DNA of 64,000 nt from Chthonobacter rhizosphaerae (GTDB lineage: Bacteria > Pseudomonadota > Alphaproteobacteria > Rhizobiales > Pleomorphomonadaceae), in NCBI RefSeq assembly GCF_013839525.1, contig NZ_JACDIS010000010.1:1-64000 (forward strand). The letters are read 5' to 3'. The position numbers and the translations under genes were made by a program. The notes beneath the pieces were generated by a model, which made no database searches, had not been told where the DNA came from, and saw only the letters and a program-made list of their open reading frames with translations. Positions 46,574 to 55,180 of the stretch are shown here, in pieces. Position 1 is the first letter of the stretch, and every line of letters starts with the position of its first letter.

Positions 46574-47227
46574 ATGGAAATCTTCACGGGTGAAGGGCTC
46601 ACAGCCCTCCTCCAGGTGATCGCGATCGACCTCGTGCTCGCGGGCGACAACGCGATCGTCATCGGCCTCGCCGCCGCCGGCCTGCCGAAGGATCAGCGCA
46701 ACAAGGCGATCCTCATCGGCATCATCGCCGCCACCGTCCTGCGCATCGGGTTCGCCGCCGTCACCACGCAGCTCCTGCAGATCCTCGGCCTTCTGCTCGT
46801 CGGCGGCATCCTGCTGCTGTGGGTGTGCTGGAAAATGTGGCGCGAGCTGCGCCACCACAACGAGGAGGAGTCGGCGACCGAGGCGCTGACCGACGAGGAC
46901 CTCAACAAGGACGGCACGATCGCCGGCGGCATCCCGCGCAAGACCTTCAGCCAGGCGGCCTGGCAGATCGTGGTCGCCGACGTCTCGATGTCGCTCGACA
47001 ACGTGCTCGCCGTGGCCGGCGCCGCCCGCGAGCACCCGACCGTGCTGGTGATCGGCCTCGCCCTCTCGATCGCCCTGATGGGCCTCGCGGCGACCTTCAT
47101 CGCCCGGCTCCTCAGCAAGCACCGCTGGATCGCCTACGTGGGCCTCGTGATCATCCTCTACGTGGCGCTCGAGATGATCTACCGCGGCGCGCTGGAAGTC
47201 TGGCCCGTGGTGAACGGGGCGACCTGA
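46574..47227 (+). CDS. TerC/YjbE family integral membrane protein
   Basis: Putative metal-ion (manganese or other divalent) exporter, 217 aa. Six to seven membrane segments with the two acidic signature helices of the family: IDLVLAGDNAIVIGLAAAG near the start and VVADVSMSLDNVLAVAGAA in the middle. Between them is a short acidic cytoplasmic loop (NEEESATEALTDEDL). ATG 46574 is chosen; the upstream frame is not family-like. Confidence 0.9.
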   Translation: MEIFTGEGLTALLQVIAIDLVLAGDNAIVIGLAAAGLPKDQRNKAILIGIIAATVLRIGFAAVTTQLLQILGLLLVGGILLLWVCWKMWRELRHHNEEESATEALTDEDLNKDGTIAGGIPRKTFSQAAWQIVVADVSMSLDNVLAVAGAAREHPTVLVIGLALSIALMGLAATFIARLLSKHRWIAYVGLVIILYVALEMIYRGALEVWPVVNGAT

Positions 47228-47254
47228 CCGCCCTCACGAGACCGTTCGGCGAAG

Positions 47255-47287
47255 GGCCGGCCGCATTCCCGTGCGGCCGGCCTTTTT
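47255..47287 (+). terminator. Rho-independent terminator of the TerC-family gene
   Basis: Perfect eleven-base stem GGCCGGCCGCA / TGCGGCCGGCC, six-base loop, followed by TTTTT (47283-47287). It is 27 bases after the stop. Confidence 0.95.
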
Positions 47288-47467
47288 CGTTGGGCCCGGA
47301 CGCGTCCGCGCGGTCAGGCGATCCGGTCCGGCGGCGTCTGTTACGGATGTGTGAAGATCCGCAGATCTTTCCATGCGGTCCGCGCATGGCAGGCCATGCC
47401 CGGCAGGGCCTTCCGCTGCGGTGCACCATCGCCATATGGAGGGCACGGTTTCCTTCAGGAGATGACG

Positions 47468-47641
47468 ATGACCAAGCCCCGCCCGCTCACCCTGCTCGGC
47501 CGCCTTCGGGCCGTCGTCGACGTGCTCGACGGCGCCCGGTCCTCGGCCGCCGCCATCAACAGCGGTCGCCGCCCGTCGCGGCAGGCCCTGCGCAAGCTCG
47601 GCATCGACGAGGACGCTTTCGACGGCATCCGGATCTTCTGA
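47468..47641 (+). CDS. Small basic protein, DUF1127-like ending
   Basis: 57 aa. AGGAG at 47457-47461 is six bases before ATG 47468, whereas ATG 47462 abuts it. The end SRQALRKLGIDEDAFDGI resembles the DUF1127/YjiS type (short Arg-rich proteins of Hyphomicrobiales, one of which binds RNA and affects phosphate and carbon metabolism), but the typical LxDIGL core is only approximated. Function unknown. Confidence 0.6.
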   Translation: MTKPRPLTLLGRLRAVVDVLDGARSSAAAINSGRRPSRQALRKLGIDEDAFDGIRIF

Positions 47642-47657
47642 TCCGGAGCCGCCCGGC

Positions 47658-47939
47658 TCACCGGTCCACGTGGCCGAGGTCCCGATCGGGCGCGAGACGG
47701 TCGCGCACCCGCTGCTTCAGCTCCTTCGGACCCGGGAATCCGCCGTCCGCCTTGCGATCCCAGACGGTCGCGCCGTCCACCTCGATGGTGAAGACGCCGC
47801 CCGTGCCGGGAACGAGCGCCACCTCGCCCACCTCCTCGGAGAAGGTGGACAACAACTCCTGCGCCATCCAGCCTGCCCGCAGCAGCCACTGGCACTGCCG
47901 GCAGTAGGTGATGGCGACGCGCGGCTTCGGCTGATCCAA
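47658..47939 (-). CDS. SelT/SelW/SelH (Rdx) family protein
   Basis: Thioredoxin-like small protein with a CxxC redox pair at C13-x-x-C16 (TYCRQCQWLLRAGWMAQELL). 93 aa. The later TGGVFTIEVDGATVWDRK and GGFPGPKELKQRVRD match the family, including the G-F-P turn. Cys replaces selenocysteine. A role in thiol redox is assumed. It converges with the 57-aa gene. Confidence 0.9.
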   Translation of the reverse strand: MDQPKPRVAITYCRQCQWLLRAGWMAQELLSTFSEEVGEVALVPGTGGVFTIEVDGATVWDRKADGGFPGPKELKQRVRDRLAPDRDLGHVDR

Positions 47940-48155
47940 ACCTGTCCTCCCATGCTCGTCCCGGCCCGTCCGGTCCGCCGACCATGCACGCTCGGTGCCG
48001 CCCTGGCCAGACCGGGGCGCCGTGGTCGCGTCGAGGGTCGCGTCGGACCGGGCGATGCGGAATCGCGTCCCGACCGGGCCAGCCTTGACCTACATCAACG
48101 CATTCAGCGCCGAAGGGCGCGACGCTTTCCTCCATCGAGGCTCTGAGGGCCGGAC

Positions 48156-48434
48156 ATGACGGAGGCGATGATGGATCAACGGACCGACAAGCCGGCAGCC
48201 GACTCGGAGCCGCGCCTGATGCGCGACATGATCCACGCGCTCGCGATCGACGGCCTCGTCACCGGCGCCGAGCGCGCCGAGGCGGCGGCTTTGTGCGAGC
48301 GCTGCGGCGATCGCGGCCAGTGCCAGGAGTTCCTGGCGTCGCCCACGCTGCGCGGCGTCGAACACGCGCCGGACTTCTGCCTCAACAAGGACCGCTTCGA
48401 CGCGCTCGCGACGGAGGTGCCGTCGACGTTCTGA
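48156..48434 (+). CDS. DUF6455 family small protein
   Basis: 92 aa of unknown function, seen in many alphaproteobacteria. Pattern: LMRDMIHALAID near the start, the Cys-rich CERCGDRGQCQEFL (four-Cys layout with CNK... later) and APDFCLNKDRFDAL at the end. The conserved cysteines suggest a metal or disulfide site. ATG 48156 or 48168. Confidence 0.8.
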   Translation: MTEAMMDQRTDKPAADSEPRLMRDMIHALAIDGLVTGAERAEAAALCERCGDRGQCQEFLASPTLRGVEHAPDFCLNKDRFDALATEVPSTF

Positions 48435-48701
48435 CGCCCGTTTCCTTCGGTGCGGAGGAGCGCCGGTCTCCGGCGGAGTGGCGCGAACGAACGCGCCCCC
48501 GCCGGAGAAACTCCGCCGTCCGCAAGCGCCTCGCTCCCGGACGGTCAACGCAAACGTGAGCGCCCCCTTGGGCACTCTTTTCGTTCGCGAACGTTGTCTC
48601 CCAGAAGCGCACGACCGGACCGTTCCGGCCGTGCCGGAGTGTAACGGGCGTGCCGCGCGGGCTCCCTCCAGAGCCGCCCGGGCATGTCCAGGGAGAGCGT
48701 C

Positions 48702-49265
48702 ATGAGCCACCATACCCCGACTTTCCTCGTTCGCGGCCTCCGGTCCGCCATGGCGGGCCTTCTGGCGGGCGCCGTCGTGCTCACGTCCACCATGGCTGGC
48801 ATCGCGCCGGCGTCGGCGAGCCCGGCTGCAGCCGCCCGCGCGGCCGCGCCCGTGGCGGACGGCGCGCCGGTCGTGACCGTGCAGAGCCGTGAAGAATGGC
48901 GCCGGTGGCGGCGGGGCGACACGGACCGCCGCGACTATTGGCGTCCGGACCGCGACGACCGCCGCTCCTGGCGCGATCGCGACCGCTATCGTGACCGCGA
49001 CCGCCGCTACTATCGCCGCGACCGCGACCGCAACGACCTCGCGGCCGGTCTCGGCGGCCTGGCGGCCGGCGCGCTTCTCGGCGGCGTCATCGCCAACTCG
49101 CTCGGAAACAACGGCCCGGTCGCTCGCGCCGATGCTCCGCCCGCCGGCGGCTATGCCTACGGCACGCGGGGCTACTACGAGTACTGCTCGTCGAAGTACC
49201 GCTCGTTCCGGCCGGAGACCGGCACGTTCACCGGCTATGACGGGCGGACCTACTACTGCCGTTGA
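48702..49265 (+). CDS. BA14K family exported protein
   Basis: Lectin-like immunoreactive protein family first described in Brucella abortus; the molecular role is unclear. 187 aa. A signal segment (SAMAGLLAGAVVLTSTMAG) is followed by a strongly Arg/Asp-rich stretch of about 50 residues (DRDRYRDRDRR type), then a Gly/Ala hydrophobic segment. The family signature is at the end: YCSSKYRSFRPETGTFTGYDG, with the final Cys. GGGAG lies six bases before ATG 48702; ATG 48684 is less likely. Confidence 0.88.
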   Translation: MSHHTPTFLVRGLRSAMAGLLAGAVVLTSTMAGIAPASASPAAAARAAAPVADGAPVVTVQSREEWRRWRRGDTDRRDYWRPDRDDRRSWRDRDRYRDRDRRYYRRDRDRNDLAAGLGGLAAGALLGGVIANSLGNNGPVARADAPPAGGYAYGTRGYYEYCSSKYRSFRPETGTFTGYDGRTYYCR

Positions 49266-49323
49266 TGGACAGGTTGCCGAAGGCTCGCGCGGTCGGCTCC
49301 GGAAGGGGCCGGCCGCCGGCGTT

Positions 49324-49902
49324 TCAGGTCGGCAGGTTCGCCTCGATGACCGCCATGATGCGCGGGTCGCGCGGCGTCATGGCGGACGGAAAGCCGTCGA
49401 TCAGCCGGCCGTCGGGCGAGACCAGGTATTTGTGGAAGTTCCAGCGCGGCGCCTTGAGGAGGCCGCCCGCCTCCGCCGCCCACCGGTAGAACGGATGGGC
49501 GGCCGCGCCGCGCACGTGGACCTTCCTGGTGAGCGGGAAGGTCACGCCGTATTCGCCCGTGCAGAAGCCCTTGATCGCGGCCTCGCCGCCCGGCTCCTGG
49601 CCGCCGAAGTCGTTCGACGGGGTGCCGAGGACCACGAGGCCGCGCGGGCCGTAGCTCTCGTGGAGAGCCTGGAGATCGCGGTACTGGGGCGTGTAGGCGC
49701 ACTGGGACGCGGTGTTGACCACGAGGAGCAGCTTGCCCCGGTAGGCGGAGAGCGGGAGCGGCCCGCCGTCGATGGCGTCGAACAGGAAGCGGTGAGCGGG
49801 GCCGGCGATGCTGCCCTCCGCGCCGAGCGCTCTTCGTTGTGGCAGGACGGCGGAGAGGACCAGCACGGGGGTGCCGAGGAGAAGGGCGCGGCGATCGATC
49901 AT
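49324..49902 (-). CDS. Exported glutathione-peroxidase-family protein
   Basis: Thiol peroxidase of the GPx/BtuE fold, 192 aa. The peroxidatic Cys is in NTASQCAYTPQY (the usual Cys form). A Gln in TPSNDFGGQEPG and a Trp in RWNFHKYLV complete the catalytic set. Unlike cytoplasmic BtuE it has an N-terminal export signal with a twin-arginine look (MIDRRALLLGTPVLVLSAV). It starts 49 bases after the EAL gene on the same strand, so the two are probably co-transcribed. The electron donor in the periplasm is unknown. Confidence 0.9.
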   Translation of the reverse strand: MIDRRALLLGTPVLVLSAVLPQRRALGAEGSIAGPAHRFLFDAIDGGPLPLSAYRGKLLLVVNTASQCAYTPQYRDLQALHESYGPRGLVVLGTPSNDFGGQEPGGEAAIKGFCTGEYGVTFPLTRKVHVRGAAAHPFYRWAAEAGGLLKAPRWNFHKYLVSPDGRLIDGFPSAMTPRDPRIMAVIEANLPT

Positions 49903-49951
49903 GGCGGCATGCCTCCGGACCCCGGCAAGGGCCGGGGCAGACGTGGCCTCT

Positions 49952-51577
49952 CTACGCCGCGGCCTTCGGTTCGGTTTCGTCCTCGCCCGTCGGTGCGTCG
50001 CCGGGAGCGTCGGCCGGCGGCGCGGCGAGGCTGCCCGTCATGGTGGCGGCGAGCTCCAGATAGGCCTTCGCCGGCAGGGGCTTGGCGAACAGGTAGCCCT
50101 GCGCCGTGGTGACGCCGATGCCCTTCAGGTGCTCCACCTGTTCCACCCGCTCCACGCCTTCGGCGATGATGCCGAGGCCGAGCTGATGGCCGAGCTCCAC
50201 CAGGGTTTCGACGATCGACTGGGAGGAGTGATCGGTGCTGATGTTGTCGATGAACATCTTGTCGATCTTGATGATGTCCACGCCGAGCTTCTGCAGGTAG
50301 GCGAGGCCGCCGTGGCCGGTGCCCACGTCGTCGAGCGCCACCTGGGCGCCGAGCGCCTGGATGCGCTGGATGATGGTGCGCGACAGGGTGAGGTCCTTCA
50401 GCGGGTGCTGCTCGGTCACCTCGAAGCAGAGCTGCTCGTAGACGATCCCGCTGTCCTGGTAGATGGACCGGATCTCGTCGACGATCCGCAGATCGACGAA
50501 ATGCATGGCCGTGAGATTGATCGACAGCTTCAGGGAGCGATTGCGGCTGTAGAGCTCGGCGCAGTCGTCCACGGTCTGCAGCATGAGCTGGGTGGTGATC
50601 TCGCGGATGAGGCCGGTCGCCTCCGCATAGGGGAGGAACTGGCCGGGCGGCACCATGCTGCCATCCGGGCGCTGCCAACGGACGAGCACCTCGCAGCCCT
50701 TGAGCTCGCCGGTGAAGATGTCGAACACCGGCTGGTAGTAGGGAATGAACTCCTGGTTCGCCACCGCGCGCGTGAACACGTCGCCGCCGCTGTCGCCGCG
50801 CATCACCAGGACGGCGCCCCAGCCGAACACCATCAGGCCCAGGAAGGCGCTGCCGATCAGGATGATGGCGCGCAGGGGCGCGACCGTGGAGTGGGCAGCG
50901 GCCGACGAGACGGTGACCGACACCCGCAGCGGATAGCGCGACGACACAGCCGTCTCCGCCACGTTGTCCGGCTCCTTCTCCGGGCTCCAGGTGCCGGACC
51001 GGCTCATCCAGGTGGAGCCGTCGTCCAGGTAGACGGCGACCTGCTGGGCGGCGGACAGGTAGTCCGGCCCGGTGACGAAATCGAGGGCGGATCGGTTGAC
51101 CCGGGCGACGAGGCGGGCGTCGTCGTCGAGCTTCATCAGCACGAAGGCCTGACGGTCGGCCTTGCCGTCGGTCAGCACGCCGATCATCACCGAGGGATCG
51201 CCGCGCTCGCTCGCCGGCAGCCGGATCGGCTGGTGCAGCGAGCCCATCGGTTCGCCGCAGAGAAGCGTGCCCCTGGCGTCGGCGAGGCCGACCTGCTGGA
51301 TGTAGGTGGACGTGAACGCCCTCGCGCCGAACACCTGCCGGTCAGCGAACGAGCAGGTGACATGCCCGTCGTTCTTCAGGTCGCGCAGGATGGTGAGGCC
51401 CTCGCCGATCACCTCCTCCGACCGCTCCAGGTAGCGCTCCGCCATGGCGCGGGTCTCCACCCGCGCTTCGGCCAGGGCGTGGTGGCCCAGCACGTAGTCG
51501 GCGACCGCGATCGGCGCTCCCGCCACGAACAGCGAGGCGACGACGACACGGGCCCAACGGAGAATCGGACTGGCCAA
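49952..51577 (-). CDS. Membrane EAL-domain c-di-GMP phosphodiesterase with CSS-like periplasmic sensor
   Basis: 541 aa. A membrane segment (about 11-28) precedes a periplasmic domain of about 200 residues with two Cys, C75 (HVTCSFAD) and C107 (LLCGEP), as in the CSS-motif domain whose disulfide state controls PdeC-type enzymes. A second membrane segment (about 232-255) leads to the EAL domain. Its catalytic residues look complete: EVLVRW, NLTAMHF, EVTEQHP, DDVGTGHGGLAYLQ, KIDKMF, IAEGVE. The start is TTG 51577 with AAGG eight bases before. Known CSS proteins have CSS where this has CSF. An exported peroxidase gene follows directly. Confidence 0.88.
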   Translation of the reverse strand: MASPILRWARVVVASLFVAGAPIAVADYVLGHHALAEARVETRAMAERYLERSEEVIGEGLTILRDLKNDGHVTCSFADRQVFGARAFTSTYIQQVGLADARGTLLCGEPMGSLHQPIRLPASERGDPSVMIGVLTDGKADRQAFVLMKLDDDARLVARVNRSALDFVTGPDYLSAAQQVAVYLDDGSTWMSRSGTWSPEKEPDNVAETAVSSRYPLRVSVTVSSAAAHSTVAPLRAIILIGSAFLGLMVFGWGAVLVMRGDSGGDVFTRAVANQEFIPYYQPVFDIFTGELKGCEVLVRWQRPDGSMVPPGQFLPYAEATGLIREITTQLMLQTVDDCAELYSRNRSLKLSINLTAMHFVDLRIVDEIRSIYQDSGIVYEQLCFEVTEQHPLKDLTLSRTIIQRIQALGAQVALDDVGTGHGGLAYLQKLGVDIIKIDKMFIDNISTDHSSQSIVETLVELGHQLGLGIIAEGVERVEQVEHLKGIGVTTAQGYLFAKPLPAKAYLELAATMTGSLAAPPADAPGDAPTGEDETEPKAAA

Positions 51578-51853
51578 GGAGCGCCTTTCGACTGCGAACC
51601 GCTACCCCGTGAAACATCCGCCCTTCTGTATGAAAAAACGGTTGCCCTCGATGTCGGAGGTCTGTCGGGGAGCTTGGCCGCGGCTGCGGCGAGCCCCGGC
51701 GTTCCGGTTGTTTGCGGTCCGTTCATCGAGGCGTCGTCAGGAGGGTTGTCGGCGCGTCGTCCTTGGCGCAAGAGTAGCCGACGTCAATGACCGCATATTT
51801 CCTGGGCCCAAGCGTCTGACCACCCGCCCGGCGAAATCCTCGAGGAGACTATC

Positions 51854-53023
51854 ATGGTGTTGAAACGCCACTGTTCGGCGTCCGTCGCTGCCGCCGCGCT
51901 GCTGCTCGCCTCCTCCGCCTGGGCGCACGCGGCGTCCGAGCAGGAGATCACGGACGCGCTTCGCGCCCTGTTCACGGCGGCCGACGGCACCGCGACCGTG
52001 ACGCTGAACACGCCGACCCAGTCGGGCGACGACCTCGTGTACACCGACGTGGAATTCAAGGATCAGGGCGGCGACACGCCCGCCGGCAGGACCGTGGCGA
52101 AGACGCTGACGGTCACCGGCGGCGACCTCAACGCGGCCGGCGCCCTCACGGCCGACGCGCTGACCCTGGACGGCCTGACGGCGGAAGGCGACGACGGCAC
52201 CGTGGTGACCGTTGAGAGCGTCGCGGTCGAGAACCTGGACGTGAAGGAGAAGCCGGTTCCGGGCAAGCCGCCGGTCGCCACCTACGACAGCGTGCAGGTC
52301 TCCGCCATCGCGGTGGCGCAGAACGGCGTCCAGAGCGCGACCGTCGAGTCGATCAGCTACGAGGCGTCCGACTACGTGGGCAACGTGCCTCGGTCGGTCG
52401 CCCTTTCGGTCGACGGCGTCACCCTCGATCCGGCCGGGTTCGGCGACGGCGGCGAGGCGGCCGCCCAGCTGAAGGCGATCGGCTACGAGAAGCTGGTGCT
52501 GTCGCTGGTCGGCCAGGGCAACCTGGACGAGACGACCGGCACCCTCGCGCTGGAGGAGTTCTCCATCACCGGCGAGGACGCGGGCACGCTGACCCTGGAG
52601 GGCACGCTCGGCGGCTTCACGCCGGACGTGATCGCCGAGCTCGGCCAGACCGAACCGTCGCAGGACGTGGTCAACGCCTTGACGGTGCAGGACCTGACGC
52701 TGACCTTCGAGGACGCCTCGCTCGCCAAGCGGATCCTGGACTTCCAGGCGGCCCAGATGGGGATCACCGGCGCGGAGTTCGCCGGCCAGATCGCCGACGC
52801 CCTGCCGCTGATGCTGACCGCGCTGCAGAACCCGGCCTTCCAGGCCAAGGTGGCTGAGGCCGCCGGCGCCTTCCTGAGGGACCCGAAGAACATCTCCATC
52901 CGGGTCGCGCCCACGGTGCCCGTGCCCTTCAGCGAGCTGATCGCGGTGTCCAGCACCGCGCCGCAGACCCTGCCGGAGCGCCTCAACGTGGAGGTGACCG
53001 CCAACCAGGACCTGCCGGAATAA
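51854..53023 (+). CDS. Secreted protein of unknown family, paralogue 1
   Basis: 389 aa, not recognised. A signal peptide ends near AWAHAASEQE. The body is acidic, beta-strand-like and repetitive (LTVTGGDLNAAGALTADALTLDGLTAEG type). The last ~190 residues align by eye with the end of the next gene: a YEKLVLSLVGQGNLDETTG-like strand pair, then LTLTFEDASLAKRILDFQAAQMG, ALPLMLTALQNPAFQAKVAE and a closing DPKNISIRVAPTVPVPF. GAGGAG is about seven bases upstream. It leads a two-gene operon (67-base gap). Confidence 0.85.
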   Translation: MVLKRHCSASVAAAALLLASSAWAHAASEQEITDALRALFTAADGTATVTLNTPTQSGDDLVYTDVEFKDQGGDTPAGRTVAKTLTVTGGDLNAAGALTADALTLDGLTAEGDDGTVVTVESVAVENLDVKEKPVPGKPPVATYDSVQVSAIAVAQNGVQSATVESISYEASDYVGNVPRSVALSVDGVTLDPAGFGDGGEAAAQLKAIGYEKLVLSLVGQGNLDETTGTLALEEFSITGEDAGTLTLEGTLGGFTPDVIAELGQTEPSQDVVNALTVQDLTLTFEDASLAKRILDFQAAQMGITGAEFAGQIADALPLMLTALQNPAFQAKVAEAAGAFLRDPKNISIRVAPTVPVPFSELIAVSSTAPQTLPERLNVEVTANQDLPE

Positions 53024-53090
53024 GGCTCCGCGCACGACCACCGGCCCGGACCCGATCGCGGCCCGGGCCACCGAGACGGGGGAGACCGAG

Positions 53091-55121
53091 ATGACGTGGC
53101 GCGCCGTTCGCGGGATCGGGCCGGTGGTGGTGATGCTGGCGGCGAGTACCGCGGGAGCGGCCGCCGCGACGCCCCGCGAGGACCTGGTCGCCCGCTGGCT
53201 GGAGACCGTGACCTTCGGCGCCGACCTTTCCATCGGCGGGTCGAACTACGATCCGGCCCTGTCGGCGGTCACCCTGTCGGACGTGACGATCGGCAAGCCG
53301 GGATCGGCCTTCAGGCTGGTGATGCCGTCGATGACCATCATCGACCCGCGCATCACGGCGACCGGCGACTTCGCCGCCCACTCGCTCCGCGTGGAAAGCC
53401 TGCGGGCGGAGATCAAGCTCGACCCGGAGGCGACCTTCGGCGGCACGCTGCCGAGCGGCGACGACGGCCCACTGGTGACCACGCCCGTGGACGTGGCGGT
53501 GACGAGCGGCGCGACCCTTGTCGAGCGGCTGGTCACCCCTCTCGCCGGCCCGGAGATCGCGGCCGACGCCACCCCCATCGCCCGCGGCATCGCCTATGCG
53601 CGCTGGCTTGAAAGGATCCGGGCGGACTGGGCGGAGACGAACACGCTCGCCATGACCACCACCGACGAGACGGTGGGGGACGCCAGCACAAGCTACGAAC
53701 TCGTCTACGCCTCCGGCCTGCACGACGGGCGCACGGAGCGCTACGGCTTCAACACCATGCGCCAGACCACGACGGTGGAGGGCGTCAGCCAGACCTCCAC
53801 GTTCGGATCGGGCTACGGCATCGGGGCGGACTTCGGCGCGGTGGTGGATGCCCTGGACCCGGCGCTCTACGCGGGCGGCAAGGGCGACGGGATCTGGCGC
53901 ACCGCCGTGCAGCAGTACCGCCTCAGCGACCTGACGGTCGAGACCGCCGGCACGACCGCCACGATCAGCGGCGTGCAGGTGGACGGCATGAAGGTCCGGC
54001 AGACGGACCGGTCGATTCTCGAAGTGGTGGGCGAAGCCCTGAAGGACCCGGCCAAGGCCGACGCGGACCCGGCCGGGTTCCTAGGCGCCTTGGTGCAGAA
54101 CGCCTGGGGCCTGTTCGGCGTGGACGGCGTCACCCTCTCCGGCTTCGAATTGAAGGGGCCGGACGTGGAGAGCCTCGCCCTGGCGGAGTTCTCGCTGAAC
54201 GGCCTGGACAGCACCGGCGTCGGCTCGTTCCTGTTCAGGGGGTTCGAGATGGCGCTGCCGAACGGCGGCGGATCGGGCAAGTTCAACCAGCTCACCTTCG
54301 GCAACCTGCGCTTCGGCTCGCTCGCCGCCTTCCTGGATCTGGCCGCCACGGGCCAGGAGCCGACCCCGGCGCAGGTTCTGGACGCCGCGCTGGAGGGGGC
54401 TCCGAGCCTCGACTTCGTCGAGCTGACCGGCCTGTCGGCCGAGACGCCCCTCGGCACGGTGTCGCTCGACACCGCCGCGCTCACCAACGGCGACTACCTG
54501 AAGGCGCTCGCCCGGCGGGTGGACCTCACCTTGACGAACCTGGTCCTGCCGCGGGCCGTGTTCGGCGACGAGACGCTGATCCAGCAGCTGGCCGCGATGG
54601 AATACGATCAGGTCGCCCTCTCCGGCGGGGCCACGGTCGCCTGGGACACGGACCGGGGCCGCGTTCACGTGGAGGACGTGACCGTCCGGTCGGAGGACAT
54701 GGCGGTCGTCTCGGCGGACGCGGAAATCACCGGCGTGCCGCTCGCCATGCTGAGCGATCCGGAGGGGATGGAGCGGCGGCTTGACGAGGTCGCGCTCGTG
54801 AAGGCGTCGGTGACCTTCGGCAACCTCTCCATCGTGGAGCGCATCTTCGCCATGCAGGCCAAGGAGATGAACCAGGATCCGGACACCTTCCGCCGCAACT
54901 TCGCGGGCGCGCTGCCGCTGATGCTCGGCTTCCTGGGCGACAAGGCGATGCAGGCCCGGTACCAGGGCGTGCTGAAGGCCTTCTTCGAGGATCCGAAATC
55001 CCTCGTCGCCACCGTGCGCCCCGACGCGCCCCTGCCCTTCTCGGCCATGGAGCAGCTTCAGGCGGACGGGTTCGGCCCGGTGGCGGACGCGCTGAACCTG
55101 GAGGTCCGGGCCAACGAATAG
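53091..55121 (+). CDS. Secreted protein of unknown family, paralogue 2 (larger)
   Basis: 676 aa, not recognised. A signal-like N-terminus (VVVMLAASTAGAAAATPRED) precedes long beta-rich stretches (ELTGLSAETPLGTVSLDTAAL and similar). The C-terminal module is shared with the previous gene: MEYDQVALSGGATVAWDTD, VTFGNLSIVERIFAMQAKEM, ALPLMLGFLGDKAMQARYQG and DPKSLVATVRPDAPLPF. A purine-rich GGGGGAGA precedes ATG. The extended layered-strand character recalls AsmA-like or other periplasmic scaffold proteins, but I cannot place it in a family. Confidence 0.85.
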   Translation: MTWRAVRGIGPVVVMLAASTAGAAAATPREDLVARWLETVTFGADLSIGGSNYDPALSAVTLSDVTIGKPGSAFRLVMPSMTIIDPRITATGDFAAHSLRVESLRAEIKLDPEATFGGTLPSGDDGPLVTTPVDVAVTSGATLVERLVTPLAGPEIAADATPIARGIAYARWLERIRADWAETNTLAMTTTDETVGDASTSYELVYASGLHDGRTERYGFNTMRQTTTVEGVSQTSTFGSGYGIGADFGAVVDALDPALYAGGKGDGIWRTAVQQYRLSDLTVETAGTTATISGVQVDGMKVRQTDRSILEVVGEALKDPAKADADPAGFLGALVQNAWGLFGVDGVTLSGFELKGPDVESLALAEFSLNGLDSTGVGSFLFRGFEMALPNGGGSGKFNQLTFGNLRFGSLAAFLDLAATGQEPTPAQVLDAALEGAPSLDFVELTGLSAETPLGTVSLDTAALTNGDYLKALARRVDLTLTNLVLPRAVFGDETLIQQLAAMEYDQVALSGGATVAWDTDRGRVHVEDVTVRSEDMAVVSADAEITGVPLAMLSDPEGMERRLDEVALVKASVTFGNLSIVERIFAMQAKEMNQDPDTFRRNFAGALPLMLGFLGDKAMQARYQGVLKAFFEDPKSLVATVRPDAPLPFSAMEQLQADGFGPVADALNLEVRANE

Positions 55122-55180
55122 GCCCGGAGGGTCCGCCGCAGGACGACGCGGGACCGGGCATCGGCCCGGCCCCGTCGGCC

